Positions 23,155 through 35,670 of a stretch of DNA of 64,000 nt are shown in pieces. Position 1 is the stretch's first letter; each line of letters begins with the position of its first letter. The translations under genes were made by a program, and so were the position numbers. This stretch comes from Acanthopleura granulata (lineage: Eukaryota > Mollusca > Polyplacophora > Chitonida > Chitonidae): NCBI GenBank assembly GCA_016165875.1, contig JABBOT010000003.1, positions 36,768,672 to 36,832,671 on the forward strand, given 5' to 3'. The notes below the pieces were generated by a model. That model saw only the letters and a program-made list of their open reading frames with translations. It made no database searches and was not told where the DNA came from.

Positions 23155-26100
23155 TTGTATTCTGACCAGAGTGGCACATTAATCCATGTTCTTTGGTTAA
23201 AGGAAGTATAGGAAAGATGCATGTAGCAAGTGTTGTCATTACCTGAACAGAAATGGAAATGCTTATAGGGGATCAGGGGTGTCACGATCACGAGAAATCC
23301 TACTCTGGATTGAATTATCCAGAGATGAAGTGTCCTACAAGGTCACAGGATTAACATTTTGGAAAAAGTCCTGAATTTTGTCCTTTCTTGGCATGTTTAC
23401 ACATATGAACATGTACTGATGTTAGTGTGATGGCAGGCATATTCATCACAGTCATCGTTATTCCAGTCTGAAGATGAAACATTCTGAAATATTGTTCAAA
23501 TTTAATCATAGTCATGAGTTTTTGTTTTAAAATTTGTGGCAACCCTGTAGGATGGCTGTTACAACAGATATTTAATAGCATATGCTTGTGAAGGAACTGA
23601 TGAGCTCTCTTAGCACATTGAAACATCATTTGACTGCCTTTGTCATAGGATAGTGCATCTCTAACGTTGTTAAGGTAGGGGAACCACAGTTGCCACTAAC
23701 TGGCCTGAAGCAACATCAGCTATTGCCTGATTTTGAATACAGTGTATGGCCTCTCCATTTGTGGGTGGGGTTGGGATTGATGTTATGCTTATTTTCAGAT
23801 TTCGGATGTTCCAGCAGAAGAAATATGTACAGCACCTTCAGGGCTCTCCTATTGATACAGTGTGGGATCGAATGTGTTCTTGATTGTATTTTCAATTTCT
23901 TGTTCAAAACATTCCCCAACCAAAGCAAGGCAAGCGTCCTGAGAAGACCTTATGGCAAATTCATGGCTTATTTTTTCTCTCTTCCTGTGAGATGAGTTGT
24001 ACACCTCTTCTGTTATTCTACACATTCACAGCAGAACACCTTAAAAATTAGTGCCTTGTTTTCATCCCTTCATCTTTGACAGTGGTAACCCACCCTGACC
24101 CAACTTAGTGATTTTGGAATCCTGAATACTTACCAGTTAGCACGCATTTATTATATTTAAAAAAAAAAAAAAAAAAAATTGGCCAAGGCAACCTCATAAC
24201 ATTGAGGCTCAGGTTTAAGACTCACAACTATTTAGTTTTTGATACATTTCATTTATTCTACAAAATTCTTGAATATGGTGTTTAAACAGCGATGAAGTAA
24301 AATGAATTTTCCCCGATGTCGGTCCTTTTAAGCCGGTCCCTACGGCAAGCAATAACTGCATCTATAACTTCATCACGTTGTATACTTTCCCCACTGTCTG
24401 GACTGAAAACGGTTGTTGAAAAAATGGACCCAGTGCTGTCTTTGCTCAGCAACATGGATTTCACCCTGATGTCGTTGCGAAATCATGTTGATGGTGGGGA
24501 CAGTACTACAGCAGAAAAAAAGCCCTCTATTTTTCTGATGTTGTACATGTAGTTGGTTGTTGTCGCATACAGTGGGGGCAGGCCTAAAGTCCCTTGGTGA
24601 GACTGCATCCATATTTACGATAGTTCTTATTTGGAAAATGACTGGAGTTGTGACCAGGTTTTGTATTAATGTTTGGTTATTGTTGGTGAAGAAAATAAAT
24701 ACGTGTTATTTTGTGCTGTTAATGCACATCTTGTTAATAAGCCTGGAGACACTGGCGTATTATTCTTTCACTAAAATTCTATTGGTATCAGTATATTTTG
24801 GTGGGAATGAAGGGGAATCCCAGAAACTGTCCCATTTCTGTGACTTGCGTCGAGTTAGCAGTAGGCAGTGGCATCTTAAATATCGAGAAACAAATGTAGG
24901 GCCCTGCTCTGGATAGATTGCACTAAACAAGGCAACCTTGTCTATCGTGCTCCAAAAATAATTGTGAAAATCTGACCATTTCAGCGCTGTGGTACTGTCA
25001 TAAACATAAGTTTGTTTTGGGAACCCATGTAGCACAACATATAACCAATTGAGTACATTGCAAAAGTGAATGAAAGCCTGAATAAAATGAGAATTTTCAA
25101 GTATCAAGACGTATGCATCAAGAAAAAAAAACATTACGAAGAACATACTTCATAAACTTCCGGGTGCTGGAACATTCATTGCAGAATTGAGTTCATAATA
25201 TGAATGACTAAACACATTTGGTGCTTCATGTCCTGTGGATTATGTCCAACCCATCCCCAATCACTAATTTTTTTGTGGAGAAAGTGTCCAATATTCTTTT
25301 ATTATGAAAGTTTTTCACTGGAATTCATAGGTAAAATTTTGAAGTTAGGTTTCTTAATGCCTGAAAAACACTGAAAGCCTTCCAAAGGCTCCAATTTTTG
25401 CTGTTAATGTGAACGTATTTGAGAAAGCTGTATTTTCTTATAGTGAATCATTCGGGTTTTGTTTCGTCTTTTTTTACAGCCAAAGGTCACTTGTAAAACT
25501 TGTATTGGAATGCATTTCAGTGTATACAAATGAAAGTGTCTTCTACTAGAACTTCATTACACCTCAGTACTGGGAGAGGAAAGCCTATGGTTGTAATGAT
25601 GCCGAACAGAACAACTCTCATCAAGCACAGTGTTTGATATTCAACAACTTGTATAAGTTGGGAAACATAACACTGTGGTTCCTCAGTACATGAGTCAGTG
25701 TGCCAGAAAGTGAAGGCTGAAAGCAAAGTTTGGAAGTGTCTAAATAGGCTTGATGCTTACCATGTTGTGTATTCAATAACAGCTCACCGATGGGGAAGTA
25801 AGTACATGTATTTCTAACAAGCAGAACACATTAAGGCGAACATCATATATTCAGGTTGGTCTATTTTTTTGTGTCTTAGCTGTGATGCCAAATTCATCCT
25901 TTTTTTTTTTTTTGGCTTATGTAATGCAAAGTACCAAGCCTTCTTGTGTAGGGCAGAGCCAGCTGATATCTGCATAAGGTGCTGGGAAGGAAGCCAGATA
26001 CTCAGGAAAATGTTAGAAGACAAAAAAAAACAAAAGCCTCAAAAGGCATGATTATTTCCAGGTTGGCCAACTTTGACTTTCACCTGTAAATCCCCATAAT

Positions 26101-29100
26101 CAGTATCGATTATCCCCAGTAGCAAGCAGACCGGAAAGATCAACCAGGCCCTTGCAGAGCATTAGTTAGTTGTCCAGCTTTGGTTAAAAGTTCCACATAT
26201 GCCTTGCAGGTTGGCAGTTTATATTACTGTAAGTTGAGGACATGGTGTCAAGCTGGTGATAGTGAGGTACATGTATGTGTATACATGTATTGCATTGTAT
26301 ATGCTGGCTTTTGTATGGCTTACATGTATTAACTAGTTCTATTTCAGATGTTCTCTTGAGACCTGACAGACTATGATAAAGTTTTAGATGTAATGGAGTG
26401 AATTTACATCTTTACAGGTGACCTAAACATTCTGCTCCAAAATCTGTCTATTGAAGGTTAAAAGAATAACTCGGCTTCGAAAATCTGTTGAAAACCTTTG
26501 CCAGTGGTTGGTATTGAGGATAATTTCCCATGGCACAAAACTACAGAACAAATTATTTCATTTTGATACCCATCTTCTGTTCCTGTTTTAAGTGCAGTGT
26601 TCTAAATAAATTGGCCCATTGCTCCAGGTAAACACATTTAGCACTCCAGTTGGTGTAGTACATGTAAGTAAAGTAATGAATTTGAACTTGGAAGCAACGG
26701 GTCATGGATTTGAAGCAGTTCCGTTTTCCATTTAGACCCTGTTTAAGGAAAGCACATCTGTTAATGCAAGAAGACAAGCACCTGTTGGTGTTGAGGAAAT
26801 GTTAAACCATGTACAAACAAATCTTTGTACAAAAATGACTGGCTACATACAAGCCATATTAAACAAAAAATCAAGAATGGGATGTAAGAACTGACCAAGT
26901 CACTTGCTGTCCACATGACTGTTACACCCTGCACATCATTTGAGGTTTTTTCAAGTCCCTGATGCGCCTAATTGTAATACACATGGCCCCTTTCCACAAA
27001 GTATTTCAGTCAAGTTGATTGTATCTGCCATGACATCTCCATGCAAATTCTCAGCAGTTCTTGTTTTCATCTTCAAGTGGGTATTTTGGGTACAGCTGCT
27101 GAAAAAATCACGTGAAAAGGGAAAATTGCTCTTGGAAGATTGGTTTCACTCAGACGTCTTATTTGTGATCATCTGTGAGTAATTCAGGTAAACTTGATAT
27201 TTCACTGTCATTTACTCTAACGAAATTTGTAGTGATAAGTTAAATTGTTTTATGCTCGGGCATAACTTTGCCATTTTAAAATAAAGGAATATTAAGGCCT
27301 TTAGGAGCATAAGCAATATAACTTGCAAGTATTCTACTGCAGAATTGTGTGAAGTGAAAACTGTTAAGCCTTTCCTTTTGGCTAAATTGAGTTTGTTTGG
27401 GGAATGAGACATGTTTACATGTTGATGGCAACATCTTGGATGAGTCGCACAATTGGCATTTAAAAGCCGAACTTGTCCTAAATGTGTCGTAAAAATTGCA
27501 ATGAAAACAAGTTTCTTCATGCAGTGTTTCGCAGTTCCCTCAAAATAAACTGCCAGTTTGCGTGACCAGTGTGTGGCATTTACCTTTCTTTGAGACCTGT
27601 ATCTGTCAAATTCTGAATATAATGAAGTGTATCAACAACATCTTGATCAAACCAACAGCTACTGTATTTCACCCAAGTTTGACCTGTAAATGCACTTTCA
27701 GAAGAAAAGAAATGCTACATACACTTTTGATGTAAACGCTTAAGTTTTCCTGATATTTCCCTTCAAAAAAGAAAGAAAAAAAAACCTGAGAAGGATGAAT
27801 TGGTTAGAATGAAGCAAAATGTGACTTGAGGGGGGAAAAATGGTGAAACTTTAGGTGAATTACACTAAAATGAGCCATTTAGTTTTTATTTATTTATTTA
27901 TTATTTTTTTTTTTTTTTTTGAAGCAAAAGAGGTGGGGGTAGGGTTGATTTGCTACTACTATGAATAATGTGGGAAAACCAGTTGTATCTTATTACCAAT
28001 TTGCTTGGCTTGTATTGAATATGAGATCATTCACTGCACCTGGTTGGAAAGTTTTCTGGTATTACGTGAATATGGCTGCTATACTATCAGTGGCGTTAAG
28101 CCATATTCCTTTATTGAATGCAAGGTGGTGTTTTTATGTTGTTTTTTTTCTGTCCTACCCTTTGATTCAGTCAACACAGTTGCACAGAACAGATTTTCAT
28201 TGCAACTTTAACTTTGGCCTTGAAAAGAAAACAAAAAACAAAAAAAGATACAGAATGTGCCAAAGAGGAAGTGGTTTACCTCTCTTTTGAACTTCAGGGT
28301 AACTCTTAGTAAAGCTTGTTTTGATAGTTTTATTTCCAAAGCACTAATTAGTTCATTTATCAAGTCAACAGTTGCTGGAGCTTTTCATGAATGTTAAAGC
28401 AGAAATCTGCACATGTAAGGCATGATTATCAGTAATACATGTATTAAGCTATTTGTGTCGGTTCTCCTAGCTTCATTCCCACTAAAATAGGATGAATAAC
28501 TACTTTATTTGCTTACAAGATATGCTCATGTATTTCAAGAGAAAATGAAGGCAGTAAAAGTTCACTTTTAGTGCTGAATCTTAAACAGTCCCAGTAGGTT
28601 ATCATCATGCCTTCCAAGCAAACCTGCAAGAATCTTTCTACAAAAATTAATAGAACAAAGAATCAGCCAAAATGAGTAATTCAAGCAGTGGCGAAATTTT
28701 AGATCAAATATTTAGTATGGTTGTACACTCATTCCATTTAAAGCACTGAAATTTCATTTGATGGTAAATAATACCTCTACCAAAATTAGTCATGCGTCAC
28801 CTTTCTTGAGATATTTTTATAAGAAACATTAAAATTACATCCACATTAAATTGAAATGTGAACAATACCTTGCAACAGTACAAAGCAAGAGTAGGGTACT
28901 GTAAGACTAAAAGTATTTTTTGCAAGAGCAGTTAAGTGTACAAGTCTTAAACCAGAGAAGTAGAATTCCCCTCCTGTTTTTAGATTGTTTTGTAGTCCTA
29001 ACGAATTCTCAACATTGAACATTGTAAAGATGCTGTGTCTTCAGCCCTCTAGTATTGGCAGCAGTGTTCCAGTAGGTATGCCATTTGAAGGCCCACAAGC

Positions 29101-30929
29101 AGAAGGTATGTATAGTCATCCAACTTTGTCCCTGGTGTTTTGTGTCAAAAACGTGTACTTTCATATTAGAAGGGGTACAAGATACAAATGTTTTATACAA
29201 ATTCTCTTACATAACATGTTTTAAACTGTAATTCTGTATGTGTCGTGCTTTTTAGGCACATTTTTTAACAGCCTGCTTTATGTTTTGAAAAATGGCTCTT
29301 TGTAGAGCATAAGGTGACTTGAATACAAATTGTGTTTTGCGGTATTAAAAGTAGAGTGGAGTTTTGATTTGTTAAAACAGCCTGCTATGTGTGATGGGAA
29401 GTGTTTCACTTTAGTTCATTTCTTAACTTCTTAAGTGAAACAAGTCGTCAGGCAAGCAAATTTACATCATGTAGTACATTTTATCTCCTTCAATTTTTCA
29501 TAGTACATGTAACTGTTATTTGGGAAAGATCTAACACATGTAAGAATTGTTTTGGACGAGTGGTTTGTGTCAGTAATGTAGGCAGCATCCTCACTGTAAG
29601 GAGCAGAGTAAGCTAAAGCAGTCCTCGATAAAATGGATGGCAATAAATATCCTCAAAGTATTCCTGAAGACCATTTGTGAGGAACCTAGGTTGTTTTGTG
29701 TAACAGCCTCGCTAGATACATGTTCTTTCGATCAGCGACTTCAGAATATACTTACATGTCCGGTATCATTACCAAATGTAGAAATGTTGCTGGTTAATTA
29801 CCATGCTTACCAACTTGATATGCATCGTTATTTTGGCATTTTGTTATGTCATTCGCTGTGTACCTGTATTTTCAAGCGACTGAAGTGTGGACTACAAAAC
29901 TGTCTATCAAAATTTTCTGGTTAACTATCCTGTCCAGGAAAGGGCATTCGGAATGTCTGTGATGGGCTGTTGCGTGTAAAGTGAGAAGAATATCTTGGAT
30001 ACAAAGGAATTCATGACTGGGAAGTTTCCTTGAACAAAGTGCGTCAGTATTTCATTGGAAAGGAAAGGGTGGTTTTTACAGCATGCGATGCTCAGATGCA
30101 CAATATAGCAAATGTTTTAAGTAAAACCAGAAGCAGCATTCTGTAACATTTTAAACAACTCCAAGCTCTTGTGCTCTTACAACTGGTGTAAACATGTTCA
30201 AATTTAAACTTCTTACGATGTGTCCGACATGCGGTTAATGTTTTTCACACATGCTTCAGATGTAAGTGAAATAGGTTGTGTGGTGGGGAAATCTTTAAAC
30301 ACATATACTTCCTGCAGAGACAACTATTAGTCTGTGATATTTCGCTTAGTCCTGAAGTAAAACATATTTTGTGAAAACATATTATGTGCACAAAATGTGC
30401 CATGCATGTGTAGGAATTCTTTGCTTGAAATCCACTGATGCTTTTGATACGTTTGAGTCACCATGGATATTTATACATTGATGTGTGATTTGATGGCAAG
30501 GGAACATTTTGATTCTACTTTCGTGAAATCTCCACGTAATTCTTCCTTTTTTGCAGAGCTTAATTTCTATGGAGTGATATATCACTCTCACTCTACAAAC
30601 TGCCTATGATTAAATGACACTAAATGATCATAATGTGCTAAAATCATCAGGTTTTTACCATGCATAGCTTGTCTTCTGCTAATAGTTGTATGTTCTTTTA
30701 TCAGGTTCTTGTGTTTGGCTGAAACTCTGTTGGTCAACCCTTCATAAAAACAAAAATTGGTAAGATTTTTATTCACATAGCATATCATAGGAAGGTATTG
30801 TAGAGAGCATAAGTCAGCGAAAGAGGAAAAACAATTTAATAAACCCTTAAGATGGCAAACCACTTATTGTAATATTAAACATTAATAGCCACATGGGTCT
30901 TTGTTGAAATCCGATCCTTTTTGTTCCAG

Positions 30930-30997
30930 TTAATGATACCCTACGTGTGCGAGTCCTTTCATGCCACAGCACCGTGATGCTATGCCATCAACAGCAG
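30930..30997 (+). other. Exon-like segment 1 of a possible 3' exon chain
   Basis: A strong acceptor (ccttttttgttccag-like pyrimidine tract) ends at 30929 and a donor CAG|GTGAAT follows 30997. The 68-nt segment is open in one frame only and that frame meets a stop soon after joining to the next segment. It is therefore most likely non-coding or a source of a premature stop. Confidence 0.35.
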
Positions 30998-31208
30998 GTG
31001 AATTGATCATTCTTGGTAAATTATAATAGTCTTTCTTAGTTTTAAAATAAATTTAGATTTGTGGTCATCATGCCTGGTTGATATGAATGTCAACTTAGGA
31101 TTAAAATTACACTTTAGTTATTATGTTTGAAGTTCTGTTGTCTGTCTTGTTCTGAGTAATAATATTTCCCCCTAAGTGACGTAAATGGTTAGTGGTGGTC
31201 ATTGACAG

Positions 31209-31364
31209 GGGCCCGAGCACTCCTGACTGAAGGTCCTAACAACTCCATGGTTATGGGAAGGAAGATCGCACTGTTGAGAGTGGCTGATCACAACCACCCT
31301 AGTAGCCGTTGTCTTGCACCATTGGCGGATTACAGACTGCATATAACAATCCAGTGATAACAAG
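31209..31364 (+). other. Exon-like segment 2 of a possible 3' exon chain
   Basis: Acceptor GTCATTGACAG and donor CAAG|GTAAAA flank 156 nt of GC-richer sequence than its surroundings. If entered in phase 0, as after the phase-0 exons of the DBHS gene, it reads GPEHS and then a stop. This would give a short alternative C-terminus. No transcript evidence is available. Confidence 0.35.
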
Positions 31365-31429
31365 GTAAAAATGTTTTGTAGATTTGTAGATTTTCCATTG
31401 AGAAGCAGAACGGACCATCCCTAGGAAAT

Positions 31430-31456
31430 CCTTTTTTTTTTTTTTTTTTTTTTTTT
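31430..31456. repeat. Poly(T) tract
   Basis: An uninterrupted run of about 25 T residues. Confidence 0.9.
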
Positions 31457-31918
31457 CATTTTTTCATTATTATGTTGCTACTTCTCAATTGTTCAAGACA
31501 GAAACATTTCCCATACTTTGTGTATCAAAACTGCATGTCACATTAAAGTGGTCAAAAAGATAAGTGTTCAAGTATTTAGAAATTTGAATCCTCGGAGTGT
31601 GGTTAGGTTTCCTGTAAAGGGTGAGAAACTAGATATAGAAGTTTTGCATTAAAATATTATACAGGTGTACTGTTTATTTATTCTTAATTTAGGCCTCTTA
31701 AATTTGCTCCAATTTTAATTGAAATCCCTCAGTACTTGCTCTCATTACTTGTGTCATTACTTGATCCCATCAGAATATGAACAGAATGGCTCTGTTACGA
31801 TTAAATTTGAGGGATTGTTCAGAGAAACATTGTAACAGGGGACATTCAAATGCCTAGCTGCACTTGTAAAAAGAGCAACTCTGAGAAATGAATCCACATG
31901 TCGATACCTCTCCTGCAG

Positions 31919-32065
31919 CTTGGATCGGTGTTAAGAAGCGAAGAGCAGTGGCCTGAGCCATCGGGAAAGACTTCATCAGAAGCCAACGATGGATTGAAGT
32001 TGCCCCAAATCGTTTAAACTCAGTTTTCTGTATAAATTCTGACCATTAAACTGTAAATTCACTGA
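31919..32065 (+). other. Exon-like segment 3 with poly(A) signal
   Basis: A pyrimidine-rich acceptor (CCTCTCCTGCAG) precedes a GC-richer segment that ends at a candidate ATTAAA signal (32045-32050), followed by TG-rich sequence. The arrangement resembles a terminal non-coding exon. Confidence 0.35.
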
Positions 32066-32404
32066 TATTGTTGAATTTGTGTTCATTTCTACTACCTACC
32101 AAGGTGTTGGCGAAGTAAGTCAAGTTGACATTGTTCAGAAGGGTTTATGTGTGCCCTCTTTGACGTGCTACAGTGAAGCACCCTTCAAAACTTGGTTCTT
32201 CCCAGCCTGGTTAGGCAGTCTATTCATTACGAAGGTCCCACAGACTAGTATGAAGTTGTATATTCGAATTTTAGATTACCCCACAAAATTACGCTGTGCA
32301 GTAGTCGAATGGTAGAAGCGCGGAGTTCATTTGTACTAAGTTCGAAGGATAAGATCTTTTATGATTCATTCGGAACAAGTTTATATCAAATCAAACGCCT
32401 CGCC

Positions 32405-32558
32405 AACGGTGCATGAGAAGTTCTCCAGCAACCTGCGGATGGTCGTGAATTTCCCCGGGCTCTGTCCGGAGTCTTGCCACCATAATGCTGGTCGTCATCG
32501 TCGTATAACTGAAATATTCTAGCGTACGGCGTAAAACACCTATCAAATAAATAAATCA
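32405..32558 (+). mobile_element. SINE-1 3' half
   Basis: Contains 'ccagcaacctgcggatggtcgtg', 'cccgggctctg', 'ccaccataatgctgg', 'gtacggcgtaaaacacc' and an (AAAT)n tail, all in the sense order of the family. The tRNA-like head is missing. Confidence 0.8.
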
Positions 32559-32944
32559 GACGTTCTTCAGGATGAAAGCAAATATTTTTATCCCTTAGGC
32601 ATGACATGACCATGCAGGCTAAAATAAGATCCCAGCTCTCTAAATGCTGATTAGCATTCTGAAAATGCTGACAGCAAACGTCTGTGAGGTTACTCTACAG
32701 ATATGACGGCCCATTCCACAAAGCGATTTCTGACTTGGTCAAACTCCGAACTTTTTAGGCGTTATGTTTAACGACTTCATTAAAGAAATTTGTCAAAATG
32801 ACAATAAAGTGGTACAATTTCTGATATTATAATGCTTGCCTGCAGTCTGATGTGGCGGGGAATCGGCACCCATTACATGAAGACCCGGTCCTGAACTCAC
32901 GGAAATAATGAGAGCAGAGTTTGTCTTGAAGTTACCAAACCATT

Positions 32945-33290
32945 GCGACTGCTTCAGTGACCTACTAGTTAAAACGTTGGCCTCGAGGTCGGGAGATGCT
33001 GGATGGATACAAAAGGCTTTAAAATTGTCTTTATGTTGCTGCCTTACTTGACGCTCATCACTGAGAAGTTAGAGCAAGGAAACAGGACTGGTCATTCCGA
33101 TGTCAGTATAATGCGACTGAGTGGGTTGTCATGTCTGGTGTCTTGAGCATGATGCTCCAGTGGCGGCATTTCTTGGGCGATGGATTGGCCATGTCCACAA
33201 GAAATCAAATACATACTAAGGACACCTCGTCGTTATATAACTGAATTATGATGTATAAACCTAAGCATACATACAAAATCAATACAGCGA
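32945..33290 (+). mobile_element. SINE-3 family copy (tRNA-like head to tail)
   Basis: The 5' part 'cttcagtgacctactagtta...cctcgaggtcgggaga' resembles a tRNA D-arm and anticodon-arm region. The body has 'gtcagtataatgcgactgag', 'tgtctggtgtcttgagcatg' and 'atgctccagtggcgg', and the tail resembles the poly(catac) end of the other copies. The same body appears reversed at 33.8, 37.8 and 46.7 kb. Confidence 0.65.
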
Positions 33291-33825
33291 AATTCTTGCA
33301 AGGCGGAAAAACTCTTTATATTGCATGTTGTTGGACAGACTGTTCACGTCTGTCATATATCGCTTGAAAGAAAACTCCCGTTTAGAAGCGGGATTTCACG
33401 TTGACCTGCACAGCATAATGTGGCAAATCAATGGTGCCAGGGAGACCTGAGCACGTAGTTGTACATGAAAAGATTGCCTTTACATAGCCTCTAGGAAGTT
33501 CATTGGGTCCAATTAAGCCGTGTTATCAGCTGTTCACTGCTGCCTTTGCGATAACGGTTAGTGGATAAACTGATGGCGTATTAGTCATGCATAACAAGAG
33601 AACAGTGATCTTTCCATCGGAACCCGAGCTTATATCCACACCTTAGCAATAAATGTCAACCGTTCTCTTGTTTCGCTGCAGAAGGGCCCTCCACGGAATT
33701 GGTCAGGACAGTTAGCTCGACTCAGTTACGGTACATATGCTCCTGTGTGAAAATTCGAATTGTGTGTGCGATTAAGACGCACGGTTTAAGGTTGCCCCAT
33801 GCAATTCCCTTCATTGTACTACAAG

Positions 33826-34165
33826 TCTTTGGAATGAATGAATGTTTATTGTTTAACGCCCTACTCAAGAATATGTCACTTATACGAAGGCGGTGTCTCC
33901 TTGGTGCAGGACGGATTTCCACCGTATCTTTTTATCTGGTGCTACCTCACCGAGACGACTTGCCGAAGACACCCAACAAGTCACATTATACTGACACCCG
34001 GCCGACCAGTCCACCCTCTATCCTCTTATTGCTGAGCGCCTAGCGAGGAAGCAGGCTGTACCGTTTTTGAAAGTCTTTGGTATGACCCGACGCAGGTTTG
34101 AACCCAGATCTCCCCGTCCGAAAGCGGACGCTCTTTGGAATGAAGCTGCCAATTAGCCGCAACGG
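33826..34165 (-). mobile_element. SINE-3-related copy, antisense
   Basis: Starts with an A/T-rich tail and 'gtttaacgccctactcaag', then 'gagacgacttgccgaagacac', 'cacattatactgacacccgg', and ends in a tRNA-like head with a B-box-like 'gggttcaaacc' when read on the minus strand near 34095-34105. It mixes tail features of SINE-1 with the SINE-3 body. Confidence 0.65.
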
Positions 34166-34661
34166 GGTAATTCCAATGTATAAGCAAGAATCTCCCGGTG
34201 TTACCCTGTGTAAGGCAAAGCCCTATTCTCCCCATTATCTTTAGAATGTTAATTAAGGTTTGTAGCTCGCGTCCCTTAAGATACCAACTTGACACTCCCC
34301 GTCTCTTTCTCCTGCGCACTCTTGGGGTGGACTGCTTATAAATACCAAAACCAGTGCTCAAGGAAACTGGGGGCCGGACAACCTCCTGATGATCGGGATA
34401 CAAGCACAAAGGCTAACAAGTTGCCTGAATCTCGGTGTCTATTTTATGCCCATTCTTTTGGAAAGTGTCCCTATGATTTATTTATTTCACTGGCGCTTCC
34501 CAAATTCTGTCGTGTAAACGCGCCATTTTCTAGATGTCAAGGTCATCATGCCGATGACGGTTAAATTCTGTCTTCACAGAGCTTAGTTTTTTTGTATTAC
34601 AGATTAAAAGTGCATGACGCCAAGGTAGCCGTTGTTCACGACCCTTGGGTTCTTGGGCTTT

Positions 34662-34920
34662 TACTTATTTATCTGTTTCAATGGTGTTTTACGGCTTACA
34701 TGATAATATTTTCCCTTAATCGACTGCGGCCAGTTTTCGGATAGGAGGATACCGGGGCAGGGCCTGGGGAAAACCCACAACCATCCGCTCAGGTTGCTGG
34801 TGGACTTTCCCACATACGACCCGAGAGGAAGCCAGCAAGAGCTGGACATGAACTCATGACGACTGCATTTGGGGTGTTGTATTTGCACTAACACGCCAAC
34901 CACAAGGCCACGGAGGCTCC
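34662..34920 (-). mobile_element. SINE-1, nearly full length, antisense
   Basis: Reads from an A/T tail through 'ggtgttttacgg', 'gcggccagttttcggatagg', 'cccacaaccatccgctcagg' and 'gaggaagccagcaagagctgg' to the head end 'ccaaccacaaggccacggag'. That is the reverse complement of the tRNA-like 'ctccgtggcc...gttagcgcg' start. Confidence 0.85.
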
Positions 34921-35484
34921 TTGTGGCAGAACATTCTACGTCCTTAAAGCGTGGCAGAAAATTCTGCGTGTATTACTTCCCTTGAATTCGGCTGGTGTAT
35001 CCAAGGCAAGTATAACCGCACATGTCGGCGATTCTTCAGGGGTATATGCACAGCGGCGGGTGGAGAGAATTAAGTGCACGTGGGCATGTTATCTAGGAGC
35101 CTAGCTGAAACGTTGACCACTCAAGCCTTGGTCCAACCGCGTGCGAGTCGATTAAACCTCGACCTATCTGCCAGGAACCTCGTCGAAACTTTGGCCACCC
35201 GGGCCGAAATTTCAGGCAGATTGTATTGACTTAATGGATTCTAGCGTAACTGAGCCTGCAACTATGCAATAACACTGCCTTGATGAGTCTTCTGGTTATT
35301 CACTATAGAAAGGCACATGGCGTACCAAAGCTTGCATTCGCTGGTCGTTTCAGAACAGTTGATTTGATTCGGGGGCAATATTAAATTGTTCGACCCTAAC
35401 GATTTTCCCAGCCTTTCTACCACTGGATGATCAAAACAATAGTCAAGTTTATCGGACAACACACGTAATCAAAACTCATGACAA

Positions 35485-35670
35485 AAGTACTGTACCGCGT
35501 CAGTGGGTGCTGTGGGATTCGAACCCATGTGAACGAGATTAACTCAGTAAATCTACATTTACGCGAAATACCCACGCGACTAAGCCAGTACATGCGTTAG
35601 TACGATTAAAATAAACCCTTAACCATGAGTGGTCCGGTTGTGCAAGACACTAAGCAAGTGTGACGTCAGA
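35485..35670 (-). mobile_element. tRNA-like element, SINE-2 family, antisense copy
   Basis: Read on the minus strand it has an A-box (TGGCTTAGTCG) and a B-box (GGGTTCGAATCCC) about 60 bp apart, followed by 'acagcacccactgacgcggt'. Upstream of the A-box lies a conserved extension with 'cttgcacaaccgg' and 'catggttaagggttt'. It could be mistaken for a tRNA gene, but no clean cloverleaf with a paired acceptor stem forms by eye. Confidence 0.7.

Larger units (their letters stand above)
18240..28980. other. AT-rich non-coding stretch
   Basis: I found no exon chain or recognisable protein domain on either strand. Reading frames here are short and have ordinary AT-rich composition. It holds a (TA)n tract, homopolymer runs near 21048, 24160 and 27905, a pair of AT palindromes and a cluster of CRE-like sites, each listed separately. 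It may be intergenic, or introns if the exon-like segments at 31-32 kb belong to the DBHS gene. Confidence 0.5.

Noticed and set aside
29049..29070. Small exon-like segment after 'tgtgtcttcag' with a following GTATGC or GTAGGT
   Set aside because: The pyrimidine tract is weak and two competing donors exist. Not enough to call, although it lies between the DBHS gene and the 31-kb exon chain.
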